Source: UBA4823 sp034436035
GTDB lineage: Bacteria; Chloroflexota; Anaerolineae; Anaerolineales; UBA4823
NCBI GenBank assembly: GCA_034436035.1
Contig: DAOTVW010000192.1
Coordinates: forward strand, 1-20,731
DNA: 20,731 bases
Direction: 5' to 3'
This document shows positions 1 through 8,361 of the stretch, piece by piece (position 1 is the first letter of the stretch; every line of letters starts with the position of its first letter). The position numbers and the translations under genes are program-made. The notes under the pieces are model-generated. The model was not told the origin of the DNA and did no database searches. It saw only the letters and a list, made by a program, of their open reading frames with translations.

Positions 1-124
1 ATTGCTGGCAAAGCTGGTATTCACCCGGTATCTTTGATCCCGGCGGAAATTCACCGTTCAAGATCTGTTGGCGCAATAGTTGGCTCAGTTGATAGTGTTT
101 CGGCAAGGGACTCTGGTTTAACAT
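1..124 (-). CDS. GntR-family transcriptional regulator, N-terminal fragment (cut by window edge)
   Basis: The minus strand read from an ATG at 124 gives 41 codons that run off the window. The peptide contains LPKHYQLSQLLRQQILNGEF followed by PPGSKIPGEYQL. This is the start of a GntR winged-helix DNA-binding domain (pattern: LYxQIxxxLRxxIxxGxxxPGxxLPxE), with Gly in place of Ser in the usual 'LPSE' turn. The effector domain is missing, so the subfamily cannot be read from the protein. The operator-like palindrome in its promoter (147-158) resembles HutC-subfamily sites, whose members often sense sugars or small metabolites. It follows the ATPase gene of the sugar transporter by 71 bp but has its own promoter. 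I see no strong Shine-Dalgarno sequence before the ATG, so the start is likely but not certain. Confidence 0.8.
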   Translation of the reverse strand, partial: MLNQSPLPKHYQLSQLLRQQILNGEFPPGSKIPGEYQLCQQ

Positions 125-146
125 AGCAGTGAAAATACTTGTATAA

Positions 147-158
147 ATGTATATACAT
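147..158. promoter_or_regulatory. 12-bp palindrome, likely GntR/HutC-type operator
   Basis: ATGTATATACAT is a perfect 12-bp inverted repeat. Its GTATATAC core fits the GT-N-TA-N-AC-like pattern described for HutC-subfamily GntR regulators. It starts one base after the -10 hexamer of the gntR promoter and covers the expected transcription start, a typical position for autorepression. The identity of the protein that binds it is inferred. Confidence 0.55.
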
Positions 159-186
159 ATTATAAAGAAATTAAGATAACTGTCAA
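159..186 (-). promoter_or_regulatory. Sigma-70-type promoter of gntR
   Basis: On the minus strand a perfect TTGACA (181-186) and a perfect TATAAT (159-164) are separated by 16 bp. The promoter lies just past the stop codon of the ATPase gene and about 35 bp before the gntR ATG. It would make the regulator transcribed independently of the long transporter operon. Confidence 0.8.
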
Positions 187-195
187 GAACTCTTG

Positions 196-1262
<1,067 letters not shown>

Positions 1263-1263
<1 letters not shown>

Positions 1264-2099
1264 TATGCTTTTACTGCTCCTTCTACAAAACCTTCTAAAA
1301 TAAATTTCCTGAATAGAATAGCCAGCACAACGATAGGCAGACTTGCCAGCACTGCGGAAGCTAGCATTTGCCCATACAACGTTTGATATTGCCCGGAAAA
1401 TTCTGCAATTGCTATCGAGGATACTTTAACATTGACGCGCGTCATAATAATGGCAAAGAAAAATTCATTCCAGCTTTCAATAAAAGCAAATACACCTGTC
1501 GCAAAAAGTGTCGGCAGGGAAACTGGTAAAACAATATATTGAAAGGTTTGCAACGGAGAAGCGCCATCTACCGCGGCGGATTTTTCCAGATCCATGGGGA
1601 TACTTTCGAAAAATCCTTTTTGAATCCAAACTACAATAGGCAGGATAAACGAAAGATACACAATGATTAATCCAACATGCGTATCAATCAGATTGAATTG
1701 GGTCATTGCCAGGAACAGAGGTATGGCGATAACTATTCCGGGAAACATTTGCGTAGCGAGGATCATCATCAAAATCGTGTTGCTTTTAGGGACATTCAAT
1801 CTTGCTAGCGCGTATCCCGCCGCTGAGCCAAATGTGAGTGCAACAATGCTGGTAAACAGTGCAACCAGGAAAGAGTTCTTGAGCCCCAAGAACAGGCCGC
1901 GGCTACTATCGAGAACTAACACATAATTCTCGAGCGTGAAATTGCGCAAGTTAAAATCCGGCACCTTAGAAGTTAGCGCTGATTGGGGCAGGCAACTGGT
2001 GACCAATCCCCATAACACTGGTGCCAGACAAACACCCACAAAGACGAACAGGCACAACCGTATGAATAATGAACCAATAGCGCGTTTGAAATAAAACAT
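1263..2099 (-). CDS. Carbohydrate ABC transporter permease, MalG type
   Basis: This 278-residue inner-membrane protein is one of the two channel subunits of a CUT1 sugar importer. It shows six hydrophobic segments and the cytoplasmic coupling (EAA) loop EKSAAVDGASPLQTFQYIVL, where the ATPase docks. The C-terminal EGFVEGAVKA resembles the usual MalG ending (EGLTAGAVKG). I place the start at the ATG whose A overlaps the TGA stop of the upstream permease (TGATG). A GTG one codon earlier sits too close to the G-rich ribosome-binding site (GGGGGGAG). It is coupled on both sides in the order MalF, MalG, MalK. The function is secure and the transported sugar unknown. Confidence 0.93.
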
Positions 2100-3001
2100 C
2101 ACTCCCCCCTTCGCGTTTGCCTTGGACGTAATATGCGAATATATGCCAGGGCTAATAAAAACATCATACAGAACAGAATATTGGCAATAGCAGCGCCGTA
2201 TCCAATATCAAGATTGCTGAAGGTTTCCCGCCAGGCAAGATAGTTTAGGAGCACTGTACTATCCGCCGGACTGCCTTTCGTCAGGACATAGATCAGGTCA
2301 AATACTTTCAATGCCCAAATGCTTTGTAAAACAGCTGAGATAACCAGCGGGGTTTTAAGTCCGACGAAGGTAACATGGACGAATTGCTGCCAGGTGTTTG
2401 CCCCATCTAATTTAGCGGCGCGGTAGAGATAATTGGGGATATTCTGCAAACCCGCCAGGAGCAGAAGGGTAATAAAAGGGATACCTTTCCAAATATCTGC
2501 CAGCAGGATCATGTTAAGAGCTAGCCAGGGTTTTCCTAGCCAGACCACATATTCGTGAATAATCCCTAAACTGTAAAGAATGAAGTTGAGAATCCCATAG
2601 TTGGCATTATATATCCATTTCCACAAGACCGCGTTGGCTACGGGGGAGAGCGCCCAGGGGATGATCAGGACAACCCGGAAGAAAGAATGTCGGCCTATGG
2701 GATGATTGAGCAGTAAGGCTGCCAGCAAAGAGAGAGATAAAATAGCCACCACTTCAATCGCTGTGAAATAAATGGAACGGATGAATGCACTTTGGAATGT
2801 ATGATTCGAGAAGATGCTGATGTAGTTGGCAATCCCAATAAACTCTTTCGAAAGCCCCTGACCTAAAAAGCGCACTTTTTGAAACGAGAGAACAATGGAC
2901 GCAAAGATAGGGTAAATGAGTACTAAGATCAATATGATAACCGTCGGCAAGGTGAACCAAATACCCATTTGTTTTCTTTTTAAGTTAAATTCGTTACTCA
3001 T
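2099..3001 (-). CDS. Carbohydrate ABC transporter permease, MalF type
   Basis: This 300-residue integral membrane protein is the partner channel subunit of the CUT1 importer. The N-terminal hydrophobic helix (about residues 13-38) is followed by an extracytoplasmic stretch and further transmembrane helices. The coupling loop YRAAKLDGANTWQQFVHVTF is the MalF-type EAA motif. The start is supported by AAAGGAG eight bases before the ATG. A strong hairpin (3018-3049) ends a few bases before this ribosome-binding site, in the gap after the binding-protein gene, so permease translation or mRNA level is probably set lower than that of the binding protein. Confidence 0.93.
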   Translation of the reverse strand: MSNEFNLKRKQMGIWFTLPTVIILILVLIYPIFASIVLSFQKVRFLGQGLSKEFIGIANYISIFSNHTFQSAFIRSIYFTAIEVVAILSLSLLAALLLNHPIGRHSFFRVVLIIPWALSPVANAVLWKWIYNANYGILNFILYSLGIIHEYVVWLGKPWLALNMILLADIWKGIPFITLLLLAGLQNIPNYLYRAAKLDGANTWQQFVHVTFVGLKTPLVISAVLQSIWALKVFDLIYVLTKGSPADSTVLLNYLAWRETFSNLDIGYGAAIANILFCMMFLLALAYIRILRPRQTRRGE

Positions 3002-3017
3002 AAATGAACTCCTTTGG

Positions 3018-3049
3018 CAGGTGTGATAGGCGTCTGCCTATCACACCTG
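3018..3049 (-). promoter_or_regulatory. Intercistronic RNA hairpin between binding-protein and permease genes
   Basis: CAGGTGTGATAGGC on one arm (3018-3031) is perfectly complementary to 3036-3049, giving a 14-bp stem with a 4-base loop. No T-run follows in the direction of transcription, so it does not look like a full terminator. Such hairpins downstream of binding-protein genes usually protect the upstream mRNA from 3' exonucleases and allow the binding protein to exceed the permeases. That role is inferred. Confidence 0.7.
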
Positions 3050-3059
3050 TTGGGGTTAT

Positions 3060-4364
3060 TTACTGGCGTTTTTTAATGATTTCCGTAACCTGGTCAAAGG
3101 CGTTTTGAATCGTTTCCGCCGCCGTTTGTGCGCCGGATAAAGCTTTTTGAATCTCTACACCGATGGCAGTGGTTACTGCGTTGTAATCGGGGGTCACAAA
3201 ACTATCATAGGGATATTTTGCTTGTTCTAGGACAACGGCCGCGTTGGGGGCTTTTTCCTGCACCTCCGGGTCATTCAGAACGGACATACGGATTGGCAGC
3301 CAACCGGTATCGAGGACCTGCCGTTTTTGAATGTCCTTATCGAGATAAAATTCGATCAGCTTCGTGGCCAGGTCCTGGTTGGGAGAGAGCTTGGCGATCG
3401 TGTACGCATCTGTTCCGTCAATGGAGGCGCTTCCGGCAGAGCCGGCCGGTAAGATGGCGGTGCCGAATTTACCCACAACTTTCGATGTGCTTGGGTCGCT
3501 GGCGGCAGTATACATGAAAGGCCAGTTCATCATCATGGACGCTTGACCCGAGGCAAAGACGTTGGTGGCGTCATTGATACCGACGTAGCTGATGGAACCA
3601 GGGTCAGTGTAGGGCATCAAATCCATCATAAATTGCAAGGCATCCACACCAGCTTCATTGTTGAAGGCAGGATTTCCATTTTCGTCGTACACCTTTCCTC
3701 CAACTTGCTGCAGATAGACCATCCAGTAAGAAGCCACACCGCCTATTCCTTCTGGAGCGCCGTAATTCAGCACCCATCCGTAACGACCTCCTCCGGTGAG
3801 CTCTTTGGCAACTCCTTTGAGTTCATCCCACGTCTTCGGGGGCTCTTTAACCCCAATGGATTCCAGATGTTCCTTGTTGTAGAACAAGGTCAGCAATGAC
3901 AGGGTAAAGACGACTCCCAGTTTTTTCCCTTTCCAGGTGACGGTGCTAAAAGATGAAGTTGGCAGGTCAGAGATGAGGTCGGCGGGCAGCTTGTCCACGA
4001 AGTCATACAGGTAATCTGCAAACTCCGGTACCCATCCGCAATTGTACATCACGTCATATGTGTATTTACCAGAAGCAAAGCTGGTCGCCATTTTATCGTG
4101 AAGCTGAGGCCATGGCGGCGCTTCATAGACCACCTCTACGTTGTGTTCTGCTTGCCAGGTGGCAAAAGCATCCTCGGCGAATTTTGCTACACCCGGAGGG
4201 GCGGGGTCTGGAGCCGCTGGTACAAGCACATTCATTTTTACCTTTTCGCTTTTCTTTGGGGCGCAGCCAGACAAAAATTGGCTCATGGCAAGCCCCGCCG
4301 AGCCTACTGCTGTAATCTTTAGGAATTCTCGCCGGCTGAGTTTCGAGTTGATATAGCTGTTCAT
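3060..4364 (-). CDS. Extracellular sugar-binding lipoprotein of ABC transporter (Tat-type signal)
   Basis: This 434-residue solute-binding protein captures the substrate outside the membrane and hands it to the two permeases. The N-terminus carries a twin-arginine signal SRREFLK (residues 10-16), a hydrophobic stretch, then a lipobox LSGC with Cys34 as the lipid-anchored first residue. This points to Tat export followed by lipidation. The rest has features of the MalE/UgpB family of about 400 residues (for example YDVMYNCGWVPEFADYL and the NWPFMY region). An in-frame upstream ATG would add seven residues, but AAGGAG six bases before the ATG at 4364 supports the shorter form. A folded cargo exported by Tat is seen in many Chloroflexota sugar binders. 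The substrate cannot be read directly. Confidence 0.93.
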   Translation of the reverse strand: MNSYINSKLSRREFLKITAVGSAGLAMSQFLSGCAPKKSEKVKMNVLVPAAPDPAPPGVAKFAEDAFATWQAEHNVEVVYEAPPWPQLHDKMATSFASGKYTYDVMYNCGWVPEFADYLYDFVDKLPADLISDLPTSSFSTVTWKGKKLGVVFTLSLLTLFYNKEHLESIGVKEPPKTWDELKGVAKELTGGGRYGWVLNYGAPEGIGGVASYWMVYLQQVGGKVYDENGNPAFNNEAGVDALQFMMDLMPYTDPGSISYVGINDATNVFASGQASMMMNWPFMYTAASDPSTSKVVGKFGTAILPAGSAGSASIDGTDAYTIAKLSPNQDLATKLIEFYLDKDIQKRQVLDTGWLPIRMSVLNDPEVQEKAPNAAVVLEQAKYPYDSFVTPDYNAVTTAIGVEIQKALSGAQTAAETIQNAFDQVTEIIKKRQ

Positions 4365-4399
4365 GAGTTCTCCTTCTTTTAACAAACCTTGTTTTGAAC

Positions 4400-4444
4400 T
4401 TAGAATTTAATAAGAAAATATCGTGTGCGCATTTTTATCTCCAT
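4400..4444 (-). CDS. Possible 14-codon leader ORF before the binding-protein gene
   Basis: An ideal ribosome-binding site (AGAAGGAGG) overlaps the end of the kinase gene and precedes an ATG that opens MEIKMRTRYFLIKF and then a TAA stop. It is not in frame with the binding protein, whose own site lies about 30 bases further on. It could be a leader peptide, a ribosome-loading site that protects the mRNA, or the remains of an earlier start. There is no evidence that the peptide itself has a function. Confidence 0.25.
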   Translation of the reverse strand: MEIKMRTRYFLIKF

Positions 4445-4455
4445 GCACCTCCTTC

Positions 4456-5391
4456 TCATGATACAAACGACTGTGACGCTTCAATCTTCGATGAGGTTGA
4501 AGAAATGTCCATTGCCATTGCAATAGCACCTAACACGCCTGAATATTTACCCAATTGAGGCGGAACAATATATTCCTCCATCTTGCCCAAGAGAATATCA
4601 AATTGTAGATAGTTATTAATCAGGGCACGCACTTTGTTCCTGACCATTTGGAACAAAAAAGACCGTTGCATAACCCCACCCCCGACAACAATTTTGCGTG
4701 GCGATAGGGTGAAGATATAATTTACCAGCGCATGGGCAATATGTTCTGCCTCGATTTCCCAAAATGGATGATCGTCAGGTAGTGTTTCCCCTCGTTGTCC
4801 TAAGCGATGTTCAATGGCATATCCCGATGCAAGCCCTTCAAAACAATCTCGATGATAAGGGCATATCCCCTCAAAAGGATCAATTTCCCATTGGTGGGGA
4901 ATATGGATATGACCCATCTCCAGGATAGTTAATCCCGATAGCGGTTTCCCATTTATGATATATCCCCCACCGATACCCGTGCCGATAGTGAGATAAAGTG
5001 AAGGGTCTTTTCCCCTTGCAGCCCCCCACCTTGACTCACCTATCGCTGAGCCGCTCACATCATGATGAAAAGCAAACGGCAGCCCTAATGATTGTTTCAA
5101 TAATCCAAGTATATTAGTGTTTTGCCAGTTCGGTTTTGGGGTTGAGGTGATATATCCGTAGGTTGGAGATCGGACATCAATATCAATTGGACCAAACGAT
5201 GCTAATCCAATGCTCTGGAGGGATCCCTCTTCAACATAAGGAAAGAAAAAGTCACACACTTTTGCAAGAGTTTCTTGCGGAGTTGTTGTCTCAATGACGG
5301 TTGTGTTGATTAACTCCGGGGGCTGATGAGCAACTGCGCAGATGAATTTTGTTCCCCCCGCTTCAATGCCACCAAATAAGGTGTTTGACAT
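4456..5391 (-). CDS. ROK-family sugar kinase, fructokinase-like
   Basis: This 311-residue cytoplasmic kinase probably phosphorylates the imported sugar or its product with ATP. It shows the ROK phosphate-binding motif GGIEAGGTKF (7-16), the catalytic-Asp region HHDVSGSAIGE, the GTGIGGGYI motif, EMGH, and a zinc-site segment ICPYHRDCFEGLASG. The EAGGTKF start and the C-x2-H-x2-C-x-EGLASG form match ROK fructokinases (GmuE/YdhR-like) better than glucokinases or NagC-type regulators. No N-terminal helix-turn-helix is present, so it is an enzyme and not a repressor. A GTG overlapping the upstream stop could add six residues, but AGAGG seven bases before the ATG at 5391 supports the start used here. 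Fructose specificity is inferred and could be another ketose or hexose. Confidence 0.85.
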   Translation of the reverse strand: MSNTLFGGIEAGGTKFICAVAHQPPELINTTVIETTTPQETLAKVCDFFFPYVEEGSLQSIGLASFGPIDIDVRSPTYGYITSTPKPNWQNTNILGLLKQSLGLPFAFHHDVSGSAIGESRWGAARGKDPSLYLTIGTGIGGGYIINGKPLSGLTILEMGHIHIPHQWEIDPFEGICPYHRDCFEGLASGYAIEHRLGQRGETLPDDHPFWEIEAEHIAHALVNYIFTLSPRKIVVGGGVMQRSFLFQMVRNKVRALINNYLQFDILLGKMEEYIVPPQLGKYSGVLGAIAMAMDISSTSSKIEASQSFVS

Positions 5392-5408
5392 TGCTTTTCC
5401 TCTGAACA

Positions 5409-6713
5409 CTATAATTCCTGTTTTGTTTCGCGAGCGGCTTCTGCAATTCTATCCAGCGCATCCTCGAGCACTGCTTCATCGTGCATCGCCGAAACGGTGA
5501 AGTCGGTATGAAAATAGAGACCCTTTTCGATGCATTTGGCGAAAAACTTTGATGCCATCGCCGGATCGCGCTTATCTAGGTCTTGGTAGGTACGTATGGG
5601 GTCACGTGTCCCAATGTAAATATAGAACGAGCATCCCAAATGTTGCACCCGCGCTGGCAAGCCTGCTTCGTCAAATACATTTTGGGCTTGCGCGAAGAAC
5701 CAATCCGCCCGGTTGAGCCAACTCTCGAAAAACCCTTGTTGTGCCATGATTTCCATGGCTGCAACACCTGCAGCACACCCAATAAGATTACCGGTAAAAG
5801 TCCCTCCAGCTACAACAGGTTTCTCCGGATCCATAATTTTGTTCATGATCCATTCTTTCCCCGCAATTGCCCCTAACGGTACACCATTGGTCAAAGCTTT
5901 TGCCAGCAAACAAAGGTCAGGTGTTACACCGTAATAACCTTGAGCGCAGGATATACCAGTTCGAAAGCCGGCAAGGATTTCATCCAATATCATCACGATC
6001 CCATATTGATCGCAAATCCTGCGCACTTCTTGTAAATATTCCTTCGTTGTAGTAAGACACCCGTTGTTGTAATCAACAGGGTTCATGATGATGCCAGCAA
6101 TTTCATCGCTTTTCTCACGGGCAAGCTTTTCAAAGACCTCAATTTGATTCCAGGGGATGAGATATATCGTATCGGAAATTGCTTTAGGTACGCCAGCTGG
6201 CAGAGAGGTTATTGTGGATAGGCGATTGCCAGGATTACTTTTATCTATATAAGCAACCAAATTATTGGGCAAAGCGTAATCATGCCCGCCATGAAAATGA
6301 CCGTCAATTCTGACCATTTTATCCTTGCCGGTATACCCTCGAGCAAGACGCATGGCTAACATAGTCGATTCTGTTCCAGAAGTGGTATATCGCACTCTTT
6401 CGGCGCAGGGAATGTGTTCGGTGATTTTCTTGGCGAGTTCAATAGAAACCGGATTTTCATATTCCGCAAAATAGCCCGCTTCCATAATATTCAGGATGGA
6501 TTGTTTGATTTCTGGCCGGTTATGCCCTAAAGTACAGGCTCCATGCCCCATAAAGAAATCGATATATTGTTTTCCATCCATGTCATAGATATAGGGTCCA
6601 TCCGCATGAGAAATGTAAAGCGACCGTCCCGTAAAGGGATTCATGCGAAAGCTCGAAGAGATGCCTCCAACAAGATATTTTTTCGCATAGGTTGTGAATT
6701 CCATTTGTGTCAT
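5409..6713 (-). CDS. Class III PLP-dependent aminotransferase, glutamate-1-semialdehyde-aminomutase-like
   Basis: This 434-residue pyridoxal-phosphate enzyme has fold-type I class III landmarks: GPYIYDMDGKQYIDF, the cofactor-phosphate motif TTSGTESTMLAMRLARGYTG, the GHFHGGHD segment, NPVDYNNGC, ILDEILAGFR with the Asp that holds the PLP ring nitrogen, and the Schiff-base Lys in LLAKALTNGVPLGAIAGK. The order resembles HemL. However, the usual GKxxGGGxPxGA around the lysine is changed to AKALTNGVPLGA, and it sits in a sugar-uptake operon and not with heme genes. I therefore read it as an aminotransferase or aminomutase on an oxo- or amino-sugar-derived compound. The start at 6713 follows AAGGA; an earlier in-frame ATG (6770) lacks one. 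The stop shares one base with a possible GTG start of the kinase gene. Substrate unknown. Confidence 0.85.
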   Translation of the reverse strand: MTQMEFTTYAKKYLVGGISSSFRMNPFTGRSLYISHADGPYIYDMDGKQYIDFFMGHGACTLGHNRPEIKQSILNIMEAGYFAEYENPVSIELAKKITEHIPCAERVRYTTSGTESTMLAMRLARGYTGKDKMVRIDGHFHGGHDYALPNNLVAYIDKSNPGNRLSTITSLPAGVPKAISDTIYLIPWNQIEVFEKLAREKSDEIAGIIMNPVDYNNGCLTTTKEYLQEVRRICDQYGIVMILDEILAGFRTGISCAQGYYGVTPDLCLLAKALTNGVPLGAIAGKEWIMNKIMDPEKPVVAGGTFTGNLIGCAAGVAAMEIMAQQGFFESWLNRADWFFAQAQNVFDEAGLPARVQHLGCSFYIYIGTRDPIRTYQDLDKRDPAMASKFFAKCIEKGLYFHTDFTVSAMHDEAVLEDALDRIAEAARETKQEL

Positions 6714-6782
6714 TGCTCTTTTTCCTTGTTTGTCTATCCTAATAACTATTAAGGGTGGCGGGTTACCCATAAACGAGAAACC

Positions 6783-7856
6783 TTAGACCACCAATGACGG
6801 AGTACTGTGTTGGTTTTCATTTATATAACGTTGGTAACAATTTATTGAACAAGAACCTCGTATGATGAGGTTTGCTTTCAATTGCTCATGAATGATGTTG
6901 ATCGCTTTCGTATTATCTAAAAGGACTTTTGCAGCCCTGACACCAATTTCAAAGGTTGGCTGCCAAACTGTGGACAAAGGTGGCTCAATAATATCTCCTA
7001 ATTCAATATCATCGAATCCGAATATTCCAATTTCTGCTGGGCATCTAATCCCAAGTTCCCTAAAGGCACGCAGCGCCCCGATAGTCATTAAATTATTGGC
7101 AGTAAAAATCGCTTGCGGGGGTTGAGGGAGAGACAATAATTTTTTAACAGCGATGTATCCACCTTGTAGGTTGGATTTACCGTAAATCACATAATCTTGG
7201 CAATACGGTATTGAATTCGAATGGAGCGCTTTTTTATATCCCTCCAGGCGGTTTCGGGTAGTGCTGAGGTCGGTCAGACCAAGGATGGCTCCTATTCGAT
7301 GATAACCGTCTTGAATGAGGTGAGAAACGGCTTCAAAGGCAGCCAGGGTGTTATCGATATCTATCAAGGAAGCTTTGTTTATGGGGGTTTCTCGATCAAT
7401 CAGGACTACCGGGATGCCAGAATCAACAATATGGTTTAACATTCTTGATTTTTTCCCAGTCGGGGCGATGATCAGCCCGTCAATCTGTCGAGAAAGCATC
7501 GTTTTCAGAGCCAATTCTTGTTTCTCGTGAACTTCGCCGGTATTGATTAATATCAGCTCGTATCCCTCTTCGGAAAGGACACTTTCTATTCCCATATAGA
7601 TAGATGTGAAAAACGGATTGGAAATATCCGAGAAAATCACTCCAATAATCTTGGATTGTTTATTCGCTAAACCTCGTGCAAGAGAAGAGGGGATGTACCC
7701 AAGTTCATCGATGGCTTGATGAACTTTTTGTGCTACTTCATCAGACACGAAGTGGGATTTGTTAATGACATAAGAAACTGTGGCTATTGAGACGCCTGCT
7801 GCTCGAGCAACATCGGAGATATTCGGTTTTGGTTTCTTAGCGGGATTTGGAGGCAT
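6783..7856 (-). CDS. LacI-family transcriptional repressor
   Basis: This 357-residue regulator heads the sugar operon. The N-terminal helix-turn-helix is NISDVARAAGVSIATVSYVI (12-31), followed by the hinge helix with SSLARGLANK. A periplasmic-binding-protein-like effector domain fills the rest (for example GVIFSDISNPFFTSIYMGIE, LIDRETP and GIFGFDDIELG). Family length is normal. AAGGATGAGG just before the ATG supports the start. Two LacI-type operators and a promoter lie directly upstream, so it very probably represses itself and, since only 69 bp separate it from the aminotransferase gene with no clear promoter between, the whole operon. The inducer is likely the imported sugar or its phosphate. 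Confidence 0.93.
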   Translation of the reverse strand: MPPNPAKKPKPNISDVARAAGVSIATVSYVINKSHFVSDEVAQKVHQAIDELGYIPSSLARGLANKQSKIIGVIFSDISNPFFTSIYMGIESVLSEEGYELILINTGEVHEKQELALKTMLSRQIDGLIIAPTGKKSRMLNHIVDSGIPVVLIDRETPINKASLIDIDNTLAAFEAVSHLIQDGYHRIGAILGLTDLSTTRNRLEGYKKALHSNSIPYCQDYVIYGKSNLQGGYIAVKKLLSLPQPPQAIFTANNLMTIGALRAFRELGIRCPAEIGIFGFDDIELGDIIEPPLSTVWQPTFEIGVRAAKVLLDNTKAINIIHEQLKANLIIRGSCSINCYQRYINENQHSTPSLVV

Positions 7857-7870
7857 GCCTCATCCTTGAT

Positions 7871-7894
7871 TTAAGCGTTTAATTAAGCGCTTAA
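7871..7894. promoter_or_regulatory. Two tandem LacI-type operators
   Basis: TTAAGCGCTTAA (7883-7894) is a perfect 12-bp palindrome with the central CG typical of LacI/CcpA-family sites. Directly next to it TTAAGCGTTTAA (7871-7882) is the same motif with one change. The copies abut with a 12-bp period and lie just downstream of the -10 box, covering the start of transcription. They are the natural target of the repressor encoded next door. Confidence 0.8.
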
Positions 7895-7896
7895 AT

Positions 7897-7925
7897 AATT
7901 TATCATAAAAAAGACTGAAAGTCAA
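7897..7925 (-). promoter_or_regulatory. Sigma-70-type promoter of lacI and the sugar operon
   Basis: On the minus strand TTGACT (7920-7925) and TAAATT (7897-7902) are 17 bp apart. The -35 matches five of six consensus bases and the -10 four of six. The two operators follow the -10 at once, consistent with a repressible operon promoter. Confidence 0.7.
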
Positions 7926-8302
7926 TAGGGTTCATAGCTCAGTTTTGCAATTCAATGCTTTCAATCCAATTACCCTTTAGATGTAATTTTCAGCGAGTAC
8001 AATGCGCGGTTTTTTTGGGCTTCCCTGTTAATTCTCTGCTGAGCGTGCACACCAAGTTTTTATAAAAACAGATTACCCCGGCAAAGTCGTTGATGCTCAG
8101 GCAGGTTTCCGTAACCAGGTTCACCGCAGTCTCCAGCAATTAGTCGGCCTTTAATATTCGTTTGCTATTGTCTATAACCTCCCATGGCTGGCAGTTATGT
8201 GTATAACGGTAAGCCTCACCATCAAAGTACGTATGTTAAATTTTTATAGACGTTCACATGGAAAACAAGTAACCACATTCCTTACAAACCTGTTAGAAAC
8301 GT
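7926..8302. other. Divergent intergenic region with no clear gene; possible decayed coding remnant
   Basis: This gap lies between the divergent lacI and sensor promoters. No gene with start, ribosome-binding site and normal length is visible. From 8032 to 8154 a plus-strand frame stays open and reads like protein (for example VFIKTDYPGKVVDAQAGF) until TAA. The antisense frame in the same register is also open and protein-like (7990-8139). I cannot name a family, so this may be the remnant of a lost gene. A 14-bp palindrome GTTTTTATAAAAAC sits at 8056-8069. Confidence 0.35.
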
Positions 8303-8331
8303 TTGACATATCTACCATTATTCGGTTTAAT
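8303..8331 (+). promoter_or_regulatory. Sigma-70-type promoter of the sensor/diguanylate cyclase gene
   Basis: A perfect TTGACA (8303-8308) and TTTAAT (8326-8331, five of six) are spaced by 17 bp. Transcription would start near 8338, giving a leader of about 24 bases before the TTG start codon. Confidence 0.75.
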
Positions 8332-8361
8332 TAATAAAATTGTTACAGGTAAGGGTTAACT

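Noticed and set aside
4456..5391. ROK protein as a transcriptional repressor (NagC/XylR type)
   Set aside because: No N-terminal helix-turn-helix is present. The protein begins directly with the kinase phosphate-binding motif.
5409..6713. Annotation of the aminotransferase as heme-pathway HemL
   Set aside because: The context is a sugar operon and the region around the PLP lysine differs from the usual HemL form, so the hemL symbol was not given.
8056..8069. GTTTTTATAAAAAC perfect 14-bp palindrome
   Set aside because: It is almost all A/T, in AT-rich spacer, and not placed relative to any promoter element. Chance is likely.
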